From: Dendrocalamus latiflorus
Taxonomy: Eukaryota > Streptophyta > Magnoliopsida > Poales > Poaceae
Direction: 5' to 3'
Length of the DNA stretch: 64,000 nt
Assembly: GCA_017311315.1 (NCBI GenBank)
Contig: CM029642.1
Span: forward strand, 17,088,841-17,152,840
The notes under the pieces: generated by a model
The model's database searches: none
What the model was told of the DNA's origin: nothing
The model's input: the letters and a program-made list of their open reading frames with translations, nothing else
Part shown: piece after piece, positions 24,207 to 36,465 of the stretch
Position numbering within the stretch: the first letter of the stretch is position 1
Layout: every line of letters begins with the position of its first letter
Position numbers and translations under genes: made by a program

Positions 24207-24810
24207 CATCTCCTTGGGAAAATTAGTAGAATGGGGGAAGTGCAAGCAAAAGTAACACACAGAACAAACAATAGCTGCCCAGCAAATTGTCATTCAACCA
24301 CACTGCATACAGGTTCTGCTCCATGGGCATTATATTTTTACAAGCAAGCACACTCAACACGGTAATTTTAACAGTAGTGCAAATCATGGAAAACACCAAA
24401 TGCTAACATAAGTAAGCCATGTAGGCATGTAGTCTGAAAAACCAGGAAATAGGGTCGGCGAGCACATGTCGTGCAAACGCGCCTGCGATCACAGACCAAC
24501 GCAAAGCACGGTGAGTTGAACTTGAATCGCATCACACTTCGTGCACGCACGGTCTCAGCGCATGTGCATCGATCTGCAAAAATGGAGGAGTATATCAAAG
24601 GATGAGCATGGGTTCAGATTGATGGCAAGGAACCAAGTGGCATGATGTCATGATTGAGATGGCAAAATTAATTTTGAAGTTTGAATGGACGACTCAAGTA
24701 ACACAACCAAACATCTGGTGAACGAAAAGAAAGTTCACTACTTGGTCTCGTCTCATCGCCAAAGCAGTGGAGGGAAGAAGAAGCACAGGAGCGTGAATTG
24801 GATCTGAGAC
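24207..24810. other. Downstream flank of NLR-3
   Basis: No gene is recognised. This is the 3' side of NLR-3 (minus strand) and would contain its 3' UTR and polyadenylation signals. Confidence 0.5.
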
Positions 24811-27504
24811 TTACTGTCGCGAGCGAACTGAGGGTGCATATCTTGGATCTACTCTTTTTTTTGTTATGACGAGCTTGCAACCTTTCTTCTCAAGCTCTTC
24901 ATGACTTTCCTCAGGTAGCATATTTTCCATGTTTACCAGCTCCAGCATCTTTAGGGACGACAAGTCCAAGAGCCCATCTGGAAGCCTTGTCATATTCCCA
25001 CATCCGGATAGAGCCAACTTGGTGAGCTTTGGCATCGCACCAGCCTCAAACCTCAATTTCTCAACGGGAATAAGCCAGAGCTCCAGGTGTTTTAGCTGTG
25101 GGAACCCACCAGCAGGGCTGGTCATGTTGGGGGCTTCATAATTTTGCACAAGCAATCCAACAGTTACGAGGTTATGAAGCTTCCCTAGAATTGGCATTGG
25201 GTCTACTGGAAAGGGGCACTCAACGCACAGGTAAAGGATGCGAAGGTTCTGCGGGAGTACACTGCTGTCCGGAAACCCATTCTTGTCTAAAAACAGCCAT
25301 AACTCAAGCTCAACCAGATGGTTTGACAAACAGGCCAAGATATCCACAGGAACAAACATTACTTTTAATTTTAAATCCTTTAGCTGTGTCATTTTCAGTA
25401 GAGACTTTCGCATTCGTATCCACATGTAATTATCGTAAGTCCACGGCGACTTTCCACCGATGCGCAAGGTCTGAAACTGAAACTCCTTCTGTTGTTCTGG
25501 TACTGGTACAGGAATAGTTGATGCTTCTATTAACGGGATCTCAACATGCCTCAGTGTGTCTATATCCCACAAAGATTTTGGGATATAGGGCACTGGTGTG
25601 CCTTGCAAATCTATAGATTGCAGGTTGGGGAGGCGTCCAATGGAGGATGGCAGCACCAAATTTGTACAATCTTTCAACCCAATGTATCTCAAATGTATCA
25701 AACTGCCGAGTTGTTTATAAAATTTCTTCAAATTTGAGTTGTCCATGAAAAGGACCCTCAAGAATCTTAATGTTTCAAGGGTAACAGAAGGCAAGCTGAA
25801 GCCCAACATGGTTCGCATATTCGATGCAAATCTGCCAATCTCGTCGTCAAAGAAATCTACTGAAGAAATGCGATATGCGGTCATTGTCTGTGAAGAGGAT
25901 ACATGCAGGTCACCATGATTCTTGCACACCTTGAAGAAAACTTCTTTCTGGGCTTCTTGTACCGCCCATTCGTGCAAGATGTCATGCATTTGGACTACTT
26001 GAATCAATTCATAATCACAACTCTGGACGATTTGAACCATAGATCTTCGAGCTAACTCCTCCAGGTAGTCACGTGCAGTTTCTTCTATTGTGTTTCTGCC
26101 TTTATGTTGCACAAAACCCTCCGCAATCCATGCTCTTACAAGAGTATTAACTTGAAGTTCAAAATCCTCAGGAAAAGATGCCATAAAAAGAAAACAAGAT
26201 TTCAGGTGATGATCTGACATGTCATCATAACTACGAGCTATTATGCTCTGCATAATGTCCCATCTACTCGTAACTTCCCAATCCAAGCAACCGTCCATTT
26301 TCAACCATGCTTCTCGATGAAGGTTCTTCGCTAGGTATCCTCCCAAAACAACGAGAGCTAGTGGTAAACCATCGCATTTCTTTACAAGACTCTTGCCAAC
26401 ACTTTCAAGCTCACTGCGATGGTTTGTATCAATGATTTCATACGATGGGAATGCCTTCGAACAGAAAAGTTGCCAACTTTCCTCCTCGTTCAGTAGTCTA
26501 AGATGATGAACATGGGTCAACTTATTAGCTTGAGTGGCAGCTTGCAAGTTACGACTAGTTAGCAACACCCTGCTCCCGTTCTTGATATCAGGAAAAGCTT
26601 GCTTAATTCCATCCCATGTATCCGTTGTCCAAACATCGTCAAGTACAATCAAGTATCTTTTCTCTTCAAGAAGATTGCGCAATTTATCTGTTATTTCTTC
26701 TACCCCCATTTTCTCCAACTCCTCCAGTATTCCCGTTTTGCCAAACCCTTTGTCTTCCCTTTTGATCCCCATAGCTTGCATTGTGATGTCCTTCAATACA
26801 CGGAGCACTTCAAACTTCTGTGAGATAGAAACAAAAGCAAATGCATTAAAACACACACTAACTGCTGCTGAATCGTACACTTTCCTTGCTAGTGTGGTCT
26901 TTCCCGCCCCTCCCGTTGCAACTATAGAGATGACAGTTAGCTGTTTGTTCTCCGTATTTTTCAGTTCTTCCACAATTTTCTCGGCTTCCTTCTGAAATCC
27001 AACCACGACATCATCATCATCACCAAGAATTGGTCTATACAGTGGATCGGGTACATCACGAAGCACTTCTGGTACTGTACTCCCACCGGGATTAAGAATA
27101 CCCAGATCGGAAACACTACTTCTAATTTCTTGAATATTCCTTCTTATACGACGAATTTCCGCATCAACTTTATGGAGGGTAACCAAGTCACTTGGCAATC
27201 GAGCATACCTTGAGATGGCACCCATGAAGCCCTTCTTCAGCCTGTTTCGCTTCTTCACATGCTCTGCAACTTCAATAACATTCTCAGCATCATACGCTGC
27301 ATCTCTGATCTGGCGGACCCAGACGGCTATGCTTTTATCCCCGGACCTCCTCTTGCTGTCCGCATCATGAAGGAATCCCTGCAGCCGCTCCAGCTCGTTC
27401 TTCAAGAACCCCACTTCACCGGTGACTCTGCATAGCAGGGACGTCTCCTGGATAGCAAGGTTTCCGAGTCTTCCAAGCACAGAAGAAACTGCAGACTCAG
27501 CCAT
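24811..27504 (-). CDS. NLR-3: intact CC-NBS-LRR disease resistance protein
   Basis: A cytoplasmic or plasma-membrane-associated immune receptor of the CNL class that recognises pathogen effectors and triggers cell death. A single open frame of 897 residues starts at ATG 27502-27504 (MAESAVSSVLGRLGNL) and ends at TAA 24811-24813. Domains in order: Rx-type coiled coil about 1-110 with an EDVID-equivalent YDAENVIE near 71-78; P-loop GGAGKTT 198-204; RNBS-A FAFVSISQKF near 222-231; kinase-2 YLIVLDDVW 284-292; RNBS-B GSRVLLTSR 310-318; GLPLA 379-383; RNBS-D CFLFMASFPEDFE near 437-449; WIAEGFV 459-465; MHD 506-508 in a canonical form; LRRs from about 560 to 880. The length is normal for the class and no catalytic position is missing. 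There is no integrated decoy domain. It is convergent with NLR-2 and a close paralogue of NLR-4. Similarity to the At1g50180/RPP13-like group is from memory. Confidence 0.96.
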   Translation of the reverse strand: MAESAVSSVLGRLGNLAIQETSLLCRVTGEVGFLKNELERLQGFLHDADSKRRSGDKSIAVWVRQIRDAAYDAENVIEVAEHVKKRNRLKKGFMGAISRYARLPSDLVTLHKVDAEIRRIRRNIQEIRSSVSDLGILNPGGSTVPEVLRDVPDPLYRPILGDDDDVVVGFQKEAEKIVEELKNTENKQLTVISIVATGGAGKTTLARKVYDSAAVSVCFNAFAFVSISQKFEVLRVLKDITMQAMGIKREDKGFGKTGILEELEKMGVEEITDKLRNLLEEKRYLIVLDDVWTTDTWDGIKQAFPDIKNGSRVLLTSRNLQAATQANKLTHVHHLRLLNEEESWQLFCSKAFPSYEIIDTNHRSELESVGKSLVKKCDGLPLALVVLGGYLAKNLHREAWLKMDGCLDWEVTSRWDIMQSIIARSYDDMSDHHLKSCFLFMASFPEDFELQVNTLVRAWIAEGFVQHKGRNTIEETARDYLEELARRSMVQIVQSCDYELIQVVQMHDILHEWAVQEAQKEVFFKVCKNHGDLHVSSSQTMTAYRISSVDFFDDEIGRFASNMRTMLGFSLPSVTLETLRFLRVLFMDNSNLKKFYKQLGSLIHLRYIGLKDCTNLVLPSSIGRLPNLQSIDLQGTPVPYIPKSLWDIDTLRHVEIPLIEASTIPVPVPEQQKEFQFQTLRIGGKSPWTYDNYMWIRMRKSLLKMTQLKDLKLKVMFVPVDILACLSNHLVELELWLFLDKNGFPDSSVLPQNLRILYLCVECPFPVDPMPILGKLHNLVTVGLLVQNYEAPNMTSPAGGFPQLKHLELWLIPVEKLRFEAGAMPKLTKLALSGCGNMTRLPDGLLDLSSLKMLELVNMENMLPEESHEELEKKGCKLVITKKRVDPRYAPSVRSRQ

Positions 27505-29122
27505 GGCCCTGGTCTTGAGTGGTCCCTCTGCCTCTCAATCTCTCTGCGGCGTAAGGTGTGGAAGCTCTTTCTCAGTTGTAATTCCCTCTCTCAACTAGAA
27601 AGCCAACTGAAAATTCATGATGCTTCCGCGAAAATTCCACCCAGTTGTTAATTAACAAAGGGCCACGCATTAGTCTTATCCGTAACTATCAACAGTAGAT
27701 GTTATGCTCAAAAGAATAATGACAGAAAAAAAGTATAGGACGTTGTTGGCGTCCAACTAATGGTTCTCTGTCGGTCTCAACAAAATTCAATCTTGATCTG
27801 ATATAGACAGCTGTAGTTGTATGCCACTTCACAAGTTTCAGAGCAAATGAATCTGTGATGTTACATAGTACAATACAACATTCTACTACATTTGCAACAA
27901 AGGGAACACCCCACACAAAAATGATAAAAGATTGTTCCCACAACATCCAAAACGAATCGTAGCAACAAATGGACTGTTTTTGGGGCCTGTCTACCTATTA
28001 TAACAAGAAATAGTTATAAGGGTCTGTGCACCCATTGACTGTTTTTGAGTTGAAATCAGTCGAATTCCTTAGCCATTCGATCAAGATCCAAAGGCCATCT
28101 TTTCCCCACAGCTTCCTAATAAAACTGCCTCAACCCTAATCTCCTCTCCCACCTCCCTCCCACCCCACCACCATTAGCCTCCTCCTCCCTAGCCGCCATG
28201 CGCCCCCCCCCCACCGCCCCACCACCTTGCCGGCATCGCCCCGGTGCCAACGAGCCCCATTCGCGACCCCTCCTCCTCCCCCACCGACACTGTCGTTCGC
28301 CTCCTCCTCCTTCCACCCTGCCCTCTTTTCCTCGCCTCTGGCGGCTACCGTTGTCGGATTTGCTACAGCCGTCCGTCACTTCCTAATTGATTTTCATTCT
28401 CGTCACCCCCACTGTCTCTGCCGCCCTCCCCCCAAGCCTGTGGCTGAGGGATGCCACCGCCGCCCACCACTGTGCCTCTACCACCCAAGCCTTCGTCTAA
28501 AGTTCTAGGCTCCAGTGAATCCTAACCCTAACTAATGAACCTTGAGTGCTAACCCAATGGCGGCAGGAGGTGGCAACACCGAAGAGGAGGAAGGCGCGCT
28601 TGCCAAAGCACAAATGTTCAAGTGGATAAGAAAAGCAAGATATTCGATTGATTTTTTTATAAAAAATTATTCTACATATTTCTAACAGTTCTGTAATTAT
28701 AATGCAACAATGGAACCATACTTCTACAATAAATAATTCTAAGAGGACATGGTTACGACAAATCAAAATGCTTGTTGCAACAATTTGCGAAAAATGTGCA
28801 CAACAAATTGCCATATCATCTGCAACAACCATACACCGGACCTTGTGTAGAGGTGAGGTCGGCCCGGTAGCACTAGCTCGTTGTTCCTTCACTGCGCCAT
28901 CCTCCACTGGACACAGCCTCATCCGGCCACTCCTCGGAAGGGTGGCCCTCCGTGCGTGCTCCGGCTGCAGTAGATGGCCGTCCACAAGCACGAGCGGAGG
29001 CGACCCTGGACCGATGGCACAGCAGTCGGCGAAGCTTGGTATGCCGAACTGGAACTAAAGAGGAGTGGAGCTCACGTGCAGCGGTGGCGCTTAATATTGG
29101 AGCTTGCCAATTCGACTAGGGA
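27505..29122. other. NLR-3 upstream region and intergenic sequence
   Basis: The first few hundred bases upstream of the NLR-3 start (27505-28000) would hold its promoter and 5' UTR. A C-rich island at 28110-28500 gives open frames on both strands without a recognisable domain. No gene is supported. Confidence 0.5.
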
Positions 29123-30235
29123 CACTACTACAGAAAAAGTCATCACAGACGGTTTTGTAAACCGTCTGAATTTATGGGTCAGTAATAATACGAGGTCATC
29201 ACAGATGGTTTTCGAACCATCTGTGGTGCAAATATCACAGACGGTTTTTAACTAAAAACCGTCTATGATAGTTATAATCACAAACGGTTTTTAGTTAAAA
29301 ACCGTCTGTGATATATATTTATCACAGACGGTTCTAGTTTAGACGGTTCTAGTTTAGAACCGTTTGTGATATTTATAAATCACAGACGGTTTTTAACTAA
29401 AAACCGTCTGTGATAGTTATCATCACAGACGGTTTTTAATTAAAAACCGTCTGTGATTTATAAATATCACAGACGGTTTTTAGTTAAGAACCGTCTGTGA
29501 TATTCCCTTCTACTTCTAAACCTATTTTTGTTTATTGGCTAGCCTCAGGAAATGCTAGCCATGCCCTCTGAAACAAGCTAATCAACATGTACATATATAC
29601 ATCCAATTCACATCTCAATTCATTTCACAAACATAAAACATCTATTTCGCAAATCAATTAATTGAAATGAAAACAAGCAAATATAGTATGAAACACAGTA
29701 CACATTTTATTTTTATTAAGATTACAGCCTACCATTACAAGAATAGACAGACAAACAACAACCAACAAGGAGGAGGAGAACAACAAACAGGTTGTCCATC
29801 TAGCTAACACAACAAGAACAGAGAAAGCAAAGATCCTCTATGCCTAGGCCTTCTCGCCCCTGATGCAGCGCACGAGCTCGATATCTTTGATGCCCACCAT
29901 CGTCGGCGTTGATTGAGCGCTACCTTGTGCATCGTCTGCATCGTGGGGCTATTATGGTATGGGTCAAGGAGGAGGAGGAGGAGAACAGTAAGGAGGAGGA
30001 GAACAGCAAAGAGGAGGATAACAGCAAGAAGGAGAACAGAAAGGAGGCAGGGTTCTGGTGATTATTTATAGGGGAGGGAGTGCAAAATTTTTTGGCGCGA
30101 GGACAGAGAGGCGGAGCTACGATCTGTGGGGTGAGGGTTGGTGGATTTCTATTGGCTAGGATTGGGTTGAGGAGGATCGACTGGCCCAGCGGTCAGATTA
30201 TCACAGACGGTTCTACATATAGAACCGTCTGTGAA
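29123..30235 (+). mobile_element. CACTA (En/Spm) transposon end with palindromic subterminal repeats
   Basis: The left terminus CACTACTACAGAAAAAG at 29123 is a CACTA signature. It is followed at 29140-29505 by a row of palindromic hairpin units of the form TCACAGACGGTT...AACCGTCTGTGA, about eight of them, some variant (CACAGATGG, CACAAACGG). A further unit occurs at 30200-30235. A (GGA)n/GAACAG purine repeat lies at about 29965-30050. No right terminus (CTTTTTCTGTAGTAGTG) was found, so the far end is truncated or lies outside the recognisable part; the end coordinate only marks the last hairpin. No transposase was recognised. Confidence 0.75.
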
Positions 30236-32340
30236 TTAGAGTACAAAATTTTATATACCGATGCAATATAAACAACTAGTCTGAAAAGATAAAATAGCAA
30301 AGTTTTATATGGCTTATATATACTCATTTGAAAGGTTTCGATGAGATCTACAACTTTTCAAGTGAAGCAAAATCCAAATTCCGAAAGGAAGACCAGAAAA
30401 AGGGCAAAAACAGAAACCAAAAACTTGCGACGCAGGTTTAGGTCCAAAGAAGGCCGATTTTCGGGGTCTTGGAGGGCGACTAGCGCAAACTGATCATTTT
30501 TTTTGGATCGGGCTCGTCGTTAGCTTTCCAACGAGTACAAGAACATCGAAAACGGACACCGTATGCAAAAGTTATGCAAACGTGTGTACCATTGTAACTG
30601 CTATGTAGGCATTTAAATCGATATGCCATATAAATTGTCAAAACCATTAGGAATTATTTGCAATAGGGGATAGCTCGAGTAGCGAGAAAAGTGCGGCGTC
30701 GGTGCGCGGGCTACCGATAGGAAGTTAATACTACGAGGTTAGTGTAGTTGGTTACGACAGACGAATGATCGGTGAAATGTGAATTGCAGTACGTCAGTAC
30801 TCTCGCAGTATGCGATGCGATTTGACATGTTACAAAATTGAAACATATATGCAGGCAGACATCAGCAATGCTGATACCCACTACATTGAGAGTGCATTAC
30901 GGTGCTAGAACCGTTCGTGAAGGTCCGAATGGTGTCGATTTGAGTGGTTTTGCGCAAGCCACTTTGGTACACCTGTACGGTGAGAATGCTTGAATCTCAG
31001 ATATGATGCATTGGCTTACCCACATTTTCTCGTTGGACCTTGAGGTGTACAGTGTTGTCATACAAGGGCTTTGGTGCCGGTCTCCCATGAACATCAAATG
31101 GGAGTTGAGAATATTGATGCGCACTATTGCATGTAAGGGGTTTGTGCAATGGTGCTAGCGCTGTGGATACGAGTGTGTGATGTTTATGTAACCATGCCCA
31201 TTAGAAGCTGTATAAGGTCGTGCGTATGGCCATCATCCGGGAGGTGCGAGAAGCTCGGGCGGACCACATGTTGGTGAAGAGAAGGAAGATAGTTGTGACT
31301 AGGCTGATGCGGTACATGGAGAGGGAGAATGGTCACTTCATGTTGGAGTACTTCTTCAAGGAGAGGGTGATGCATGCGTGGTATGGCGAGCTCAGGGGGT
31401 TCAAGGTTATGGGGAATGTTGCCACCTTGGATATTGTAGGGAGGACTTGGATTTCAGATGTTGACATGCTAAAGAGTGAGAAGGGTTAGCGACAGAGCTG
31501 ACGTATTAGAAATGATATGGACGAAGGCAAGGCAGAGCATCTGGTGCACGTTGCGAGCGATGCGGTCAGGAGGGGCACACAGCTAGACGATGCAAGGCAT
31601 ATGCTGATCAATAGGTAGAGCGGCACAGTTTGTACTGCTAGTTGTTGGAGACTACAAATAAATTTCCATTGTAAACTATACTTTTTTAAATGGCACTTTT
31701 GACGTATGTAATGTTGTATTAAATGTATCGTACATTGTATGTACTGTTTGTACAATTGCTATGTTACTTCCCCCTTTTCAATAATTTAGTTGGTGTTGTG
31801 CTGGTAGCTTAGTATTATTTTGTTTGTTTACTTACAAGTTCTATTTACTGTTGCTTTACATGCGATGTTTTTTTGGTTCTGTATAAATGCTAACTTGAAT
31901 TCATTTTGCAGGTATGACTCATGATCTTCGCATAAAGTCACATTTATCTATCTGCTACAAAGGAATGTTAACATCTAAACTCTATTAGTAGTACTACAAA
32001 ATAGACGAGTGCCTATTTGTATCCTGGAGTATGGGCATTGAAAGAAACGTCGCCCGCCATCCGTATAGCCTTCTGCCACCTGCACCATCGCGTCCTACAT
32101 GTGTTTGCATTTCGGCCACATTGGTTGAGCGCGCCTGTTTTGCAACAAGCGGTACATAATGCTGAAGTCTTCCTTCCATTCGAGTGGAAGGTCCCCCTTT
32201 GGTGACCCATATTTGACTGGCCGCTCGGTGTCTGTCATGGTGGCTTACTCTACGACGGAGAAGATAGTTGTTCTTACCAGCAATACTTTGGCCATTCATT
32301 TTATAGCGTAATTGCAGTGTCGTGGCATCATTCATAACAC
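30236..32340. other. Probable transposon interior, unassigned
   Basis: Sequence just after the last hairpin may still belong to the CACTA element. An 89-codon frame at 31220-31489 (charged, MERENGHFMLEYFFKERV) has no domain I recognise. No other coding region is supported. Confidence 0.35.
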
Positions 32341-32344
32341 AGGA

Positions 32345-32950
32345 CAGTTTTGCGCAGCGTCAAGACCACACGGGCCAACTATGCGCAGCCACATGAAATG
32401 ACGAGCTAGCTTTGAGCAGCGACAAGACTACATACTCCGGATTTGCACAGCGACATGACCGTACAGGCCAGCTTTGCTTAGTGACATGACATGATAACCC
32501 AGCTTTTTGTAGTGACATGACAGCATGAGCTAGCTTTAAGCAGTGAGAAGACTACACGTGCCAGCTTTGAGCAGTGAGAGGACCACACGTGCCAGCTTTG
32601 AGCAGTGAGAGGACTACACGTGCCAGCTTTGCACAGCGACATGACCGCACAGGCTAGCTTTGCGCAGTGAGAAGACCAGACGAGACACCTTTGCACAGCG
32701 ACAAGACCACACGGCCTAGCTTTGCCCAGCGACATGACCACATGGGCCAGCTTTGAACAGTGAGAAGACTAGACGAGACACCTTTGCGTAGCGACAGGAC
32801 CACAAGGCCCAGCTTTGTGCAGTGACAAGACTAAAGAGTGCAGCTCTTCGCAGTTCGAAGTCCTGATTGGGTAGTTTTGCATGCCCACAATACCACACTT
32901 GGTTGCTTTGCATAGTGACGCAACCACACGGGCATCTTCATGCAACGAGA
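32345..32950. repeat. 31-bp minisatellite array
   Basis: About 19 degenerate copies of a 31-bp unit with core AGCTTTGAGCAGTGAGA followed by GGACCACACGTGCC. Alternating variants exist (GCGACATGACC versus GTGAGAAGACT). Because 31 is not a multiple of three, the minus-strand open frames here are by-products. Divergence increases toward the right end. The array stops about 20 bp before a TATA box, an enhancer-like arrangement. Confidence 0.85.
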
Positions 32951-32966
32951 AGGTCACAAGGGGCCC

Positions 32967-32974
32967 TATAAAAG
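32967..32974 (+). promoter_or_regulatory. Candidate TATA box after the minisatellite
   Basis: TATAAAAG in a GC-rich setting (GGGCCCTATAAAAGGAGG). About 85 bp downstream comes the first ATG (33052). Function as a promoter is inferred from position only. Confidence 0.5.
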
Positions 32975-33051
32975 GAGGTCAAACAGATTTCTGAGAGAAC
33001 ATTACACAAGCAAACCCTACACTACACCGGCGCTTGTTTCACCACACCGGG

Positions 33052-33420
33052 ATGGACAAGAGGTAGAAGAAGTAATGGGATAAGATGATGAAGCAATAGG
33101 AGAAGACCCACAACCTAGCACGGTCAGCTGCCGCACGTGATGAGAAGCAAGGGCTGCTACGGCCCAGGCAGAAAAAGCCCAGCGTGTTACTAGGTCAGCT
33201 CTCCGTAATGACGCGACCCGTAGCAACAACCCAATCTTGAACGTTCTTACCGAGCGTTCGCCGTAACACCCACCAGAGGGGGAGACACCCCCCTTTGTCG
33301 GTGCTGGGACTCGTGTAAGTTCTTCAAATCTAAGCACCGTCTCAGCTTAGCTATACGTTACTGGGGTTGTGTAAACTACTCCAATGACTATCCCGACCGC
33401 CATCTAGACACCGTGACCTA
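33052..33420 (+). pseudogene. Decayed coding remnant downstream of TATA box
   Basis: The first ATG after the TATA box opens a basic, lysine-rich frame (MDKR, then KK, WDKMMKQ, EKTHNLARSAAARDEKQ) broken by TAG, TAA and TAG within 50 bases. A second frame gives SALRNDATRSNNPILNVLTE and then PPEGETPPFVGAGTRVSSSN. The stops can be explained by G-to-A changes at tryptophan codons or similar transitions. I do not recognise the protein. It reads like an old transposon or virus-like ORF under its own promoter. Confidence 0.35.
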
Positions 33421-36026
33421 TTAGCAGCTAGTAAGGACCAGATGCACTATTTTCCCTTTACTTTTTCTTCTTCAAAGTATGCACTAACAACCCCAGCAGC
33501 TACTGGTCATGGCAAAACTTTACAGTCTGGTAGATACAGAGCTACATCACACTGCAAAAGTTACAATAACCAGTTCATGCTTGCACGTCTTCTATTACAT
33601 AGTTCAAGGTTGGATCTAGTTGTTATTTTGAGACATCATTAGTCCTGTTCTTTTGAGTTACGGTTTATGGCTTTTGTCTATACTTCTCGAGATAACAGTG
33701 GATAGTGGAGACACTAGCACGGATGGCGCACACGGTTTTGGGCTCAAGAAGCCATTTGAAGAATCTGTTTCAAAAATCACTCCATTTATTTTGACTTTAA
33801 GAGAAACCAAAAGCTCAAAAAAAAAAAGGGCTATTGATATGTACAGAGAAAGCCACTTCTGAGATACTGCAACTGAAACCTTGCTCATTCAAGCCACTAG
33901 CCCACTTCAGTATGCAGATAGGACAAAGGTGATTACTGTCTATAGTTAGTACTAGACTTGTGGCTTCAGTAGTGTTTGTAGATGTGGCAGCAGCAGCAGT
34001 ATCAGTGGCAATAGTACTAGTCTGAATCTAGCTCCCATTCAAGGTTCAAGGTAATGATGTCAAGTGGGCTAGTCGCCATGGCGACTGGACTTGACTGACC
34101 GACTTGATAACCTTGGTCTATACAACAATGCATATAGGACATGGCAATTCTAACATCAAACAACTATTAAGATGATGGATGGGCAAATGTATTACACACA
34201 GAAACTGGCATGGGTGGGGTGGCATATCAAGATTCATGCCAAGTTTCGAATAATTCAACTCATTCAAGCCTGAGTCTGTTAATTATATCTCCGTTGGAAG
34301 ACAAGCGGCGTGGAGAACAAATTTTAAAGGATGCTTTACCGCAACTATTTTCTTATGAGTAAATCTCTACATTACTCTTGGCTTGGCCAGGAAATACAGC
34401 TAACTGAACGGGAATAACTATTTTGGATGCCTCTGATATAGCAGTACATCAATTGAAAGTTCTTATTGAGAAATTAAATTAAATTAAATACCAGGGAACA
34501 AACTGATGAGTCTGACAGAGTGAAAACTATTGTAACATCAGGGACTGATTACAGTACAAAGAGAGTATAGAGGCTTCTACAAGGATCACAACAATATACT
34601 GAATACACAACTTGTGCTACAGCTTAACACATCCAGCAACTAATCCAGGAAGGGGATGATACTTGATACTACAACTTGTCCAATGTGTCCGAATGAAGTA
34701 GAAACAGTACGACATCTTTCTCTTCAGTGTGAATTTGCGAAAAGTTGCTGGTACATCTAGGTATTAATCTTCTATAACAGGAGGAAATCGACATTGTTCA
34801 CATCCTATTCAAGGGGACAATATAACTATGGACAGAAAGGTTAAGCGCAAGTCTGTTGAAAGAGCATGATGTTTGGCGAAAAAGGGTCTGGAAGAGGGTT
34901 GAGTAGTTGACTATGCGCTCTCAAGTCACGAGATGGCCAATAATGTATTTGTTTAATCTCCCCCCTCCAGAAGCAGTTGTATGTATTATCTCAAAAATTC
35001 TGAAAAACTATTTTCGATATAATGCTTTACTGCAAATGGGTGGCATCTCCAGCCGCCTGTGGAGGTTCTAAAAAAAGAACTTGTAGTTGCTGAAGCCTGA
35101 AGTTAACAATTTGACATACAGCCACTCTGTTTTTTTTTTTGAAACTACAGCAGCTTTGGTTTTGCCGCACAGCTGTCTCATTTTCTTTCTTTCTCCATTA
35201 AAAAAAAACTACTTTGTTGCTGACAATGCAGGCCCTTGCTATGCTCTGTACCTCGCTGCCAACATCGGTGGGCAACCTCAGGTGGTCAGGTGGATCGATT
35301 GCTGCGGAGGAACTGTTGACTAGTTTGCAAATATTGCCACATCAATAGCTACCCCTCAGGATCAGGATTGTACGCAATAGAATGCAATGCCTTTGCGGCT
35401 TCTCAGCTTAAGGTGCAGGGCAGGAATATTTGGAGAATGGACCTCAAGTGAAGAACATGGGTTTGAAGCTTAGAAGGATCCTGCGTCCTTTACTTTTTCT
35501 GGGCTGCGATTACTACACTTATATTGCTATCGTTCTAGTATATTGTGCTACAATTCTGGTTGTTTATGTCACTGTACTATATGTTGCATTTCATTGGTTG
35601 ATATTGCTTAAGCTGTCACATGCACATCTGTACTACATCAGAAACTGTGAAAATGCGCCTGCTTGTCTGCTGCAGAAATCTTTAGGTGCTAAATAATTAA
35701 ACCATGTCACGCTTCATGCTCTTAATAGGAACGAGATGCATTACTCTCTTCTTTTTTTCTTTTTGAATGCCAAATTCTCGTAGCCGGGTATTTTGTGCAT
35801 GTATAATCAAGTAACATTAGGAACGAGATGTATATAACTGAAGAATATGCAAACAGCCAAGGGCATGTGCATCTGAATTTAACACTTCACAGCAGAGCAG
35901 GCGATCGTCTACTGCCAATGGCTACAGCCTACTGCAGTGACATCAAAAGATTTCATGCAGCGGATAACATCGTCGAGCACTCCAAATCCTAAGCACTGCC
36001 TCCGCCAAATGCTGGACGCCGACGGC
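33421..36026. other. Intergenic with LINE trace
   Basis: No gene is supported apart from the LINE zinc-finger remnant listed separately. Confidence 0.45.
34665..34755 (+). pseudogene. LINE zf-RVT remnant
   Basis: The frame reads TTTCPMCPNEVETVRHLSLQ then CEFAKSCWY. C-x2-C ... H-x5-C is the zinc-binding motif at the C-terminus of plant L1-type LINE reverse transcriptases (zf-RVT). Flanking sequence is too decayed to extend the call. Confidence 0.65.
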
Positions 36027-36465
36027 TCAGGCCGGCGCACGTCGTCGGCACGGCCGTTGCACTCCCCGGAACGCGTCAGCTGTGAAGGAACCGGTCACCC
36101 CCATGTTTCTGCTGATCAGGATCGAGTTCTCCAGGTTCGGGTCGTCGGTGACGACGGTCGGTATCTCCGATCTGTCTTCGAGGAGGCAGATGGGGCTTCC
36201 CTTCACCTTGTCGCTCTCCGTCACCGGGAAAGCCCCGCAGCACGCGTCTCCGAGGAAGAGGGCACGGCCGTCGAGCAGCTTCACTGGCGACCAGTGCCGG
36301 AAGCCCGAGGCGTCGCACTCCAGTAACTACCGTGCCTATTTACTGCGAGCAGCCTCCCGTCGACTCCATCAAGGAGCATCTCACGTCCTTGTAGTCCTTG
36401 GTCCTGGTGAGCTGCATTTCAAACCTGAAAGGATGCAGCTCATCGCCGGCGTGGTCATGGTCTGA
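36027..36465 (-). pseudogene. F-box/DUF295-type C-terminal fragment
   Basis: Reading the minus strand, one frame gives KLLDGRALFLGDACCGAFPV and then PICLLEDRSEIPTVVTDDPN, matching the C-terminal DUF295 pattern of grass F-box proteins (GGRALFLG..CSRSF). Upstream pieces (FRFEMQLTRTKDYKD, and in another frame DGRLLAVNRHGSY) belong to the same domain but are separated by frameshifts and stops. The N-terminal F-box is absent on this strand. Confidence 0.6.

Noticed and set aside
28116..28991. Candidate gene in a C-rich island upstream of the CACTA element
   Set aside because: No domain, mirrored frames and no convincing splice sites.
32345..32950. CRISPR-like array
   Set aside because: The 31-bp units are contiguous without unique spacers, degenerate, and in a plant genome; it is a minisatellite.
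32478..32957. Minus-strand ORFs with repeated SxCxAxLA-like peptide
   Set aside because: By-product of the 31-bp repeat; the period is not a multiple of three so no stable peptide repeat is encoded.
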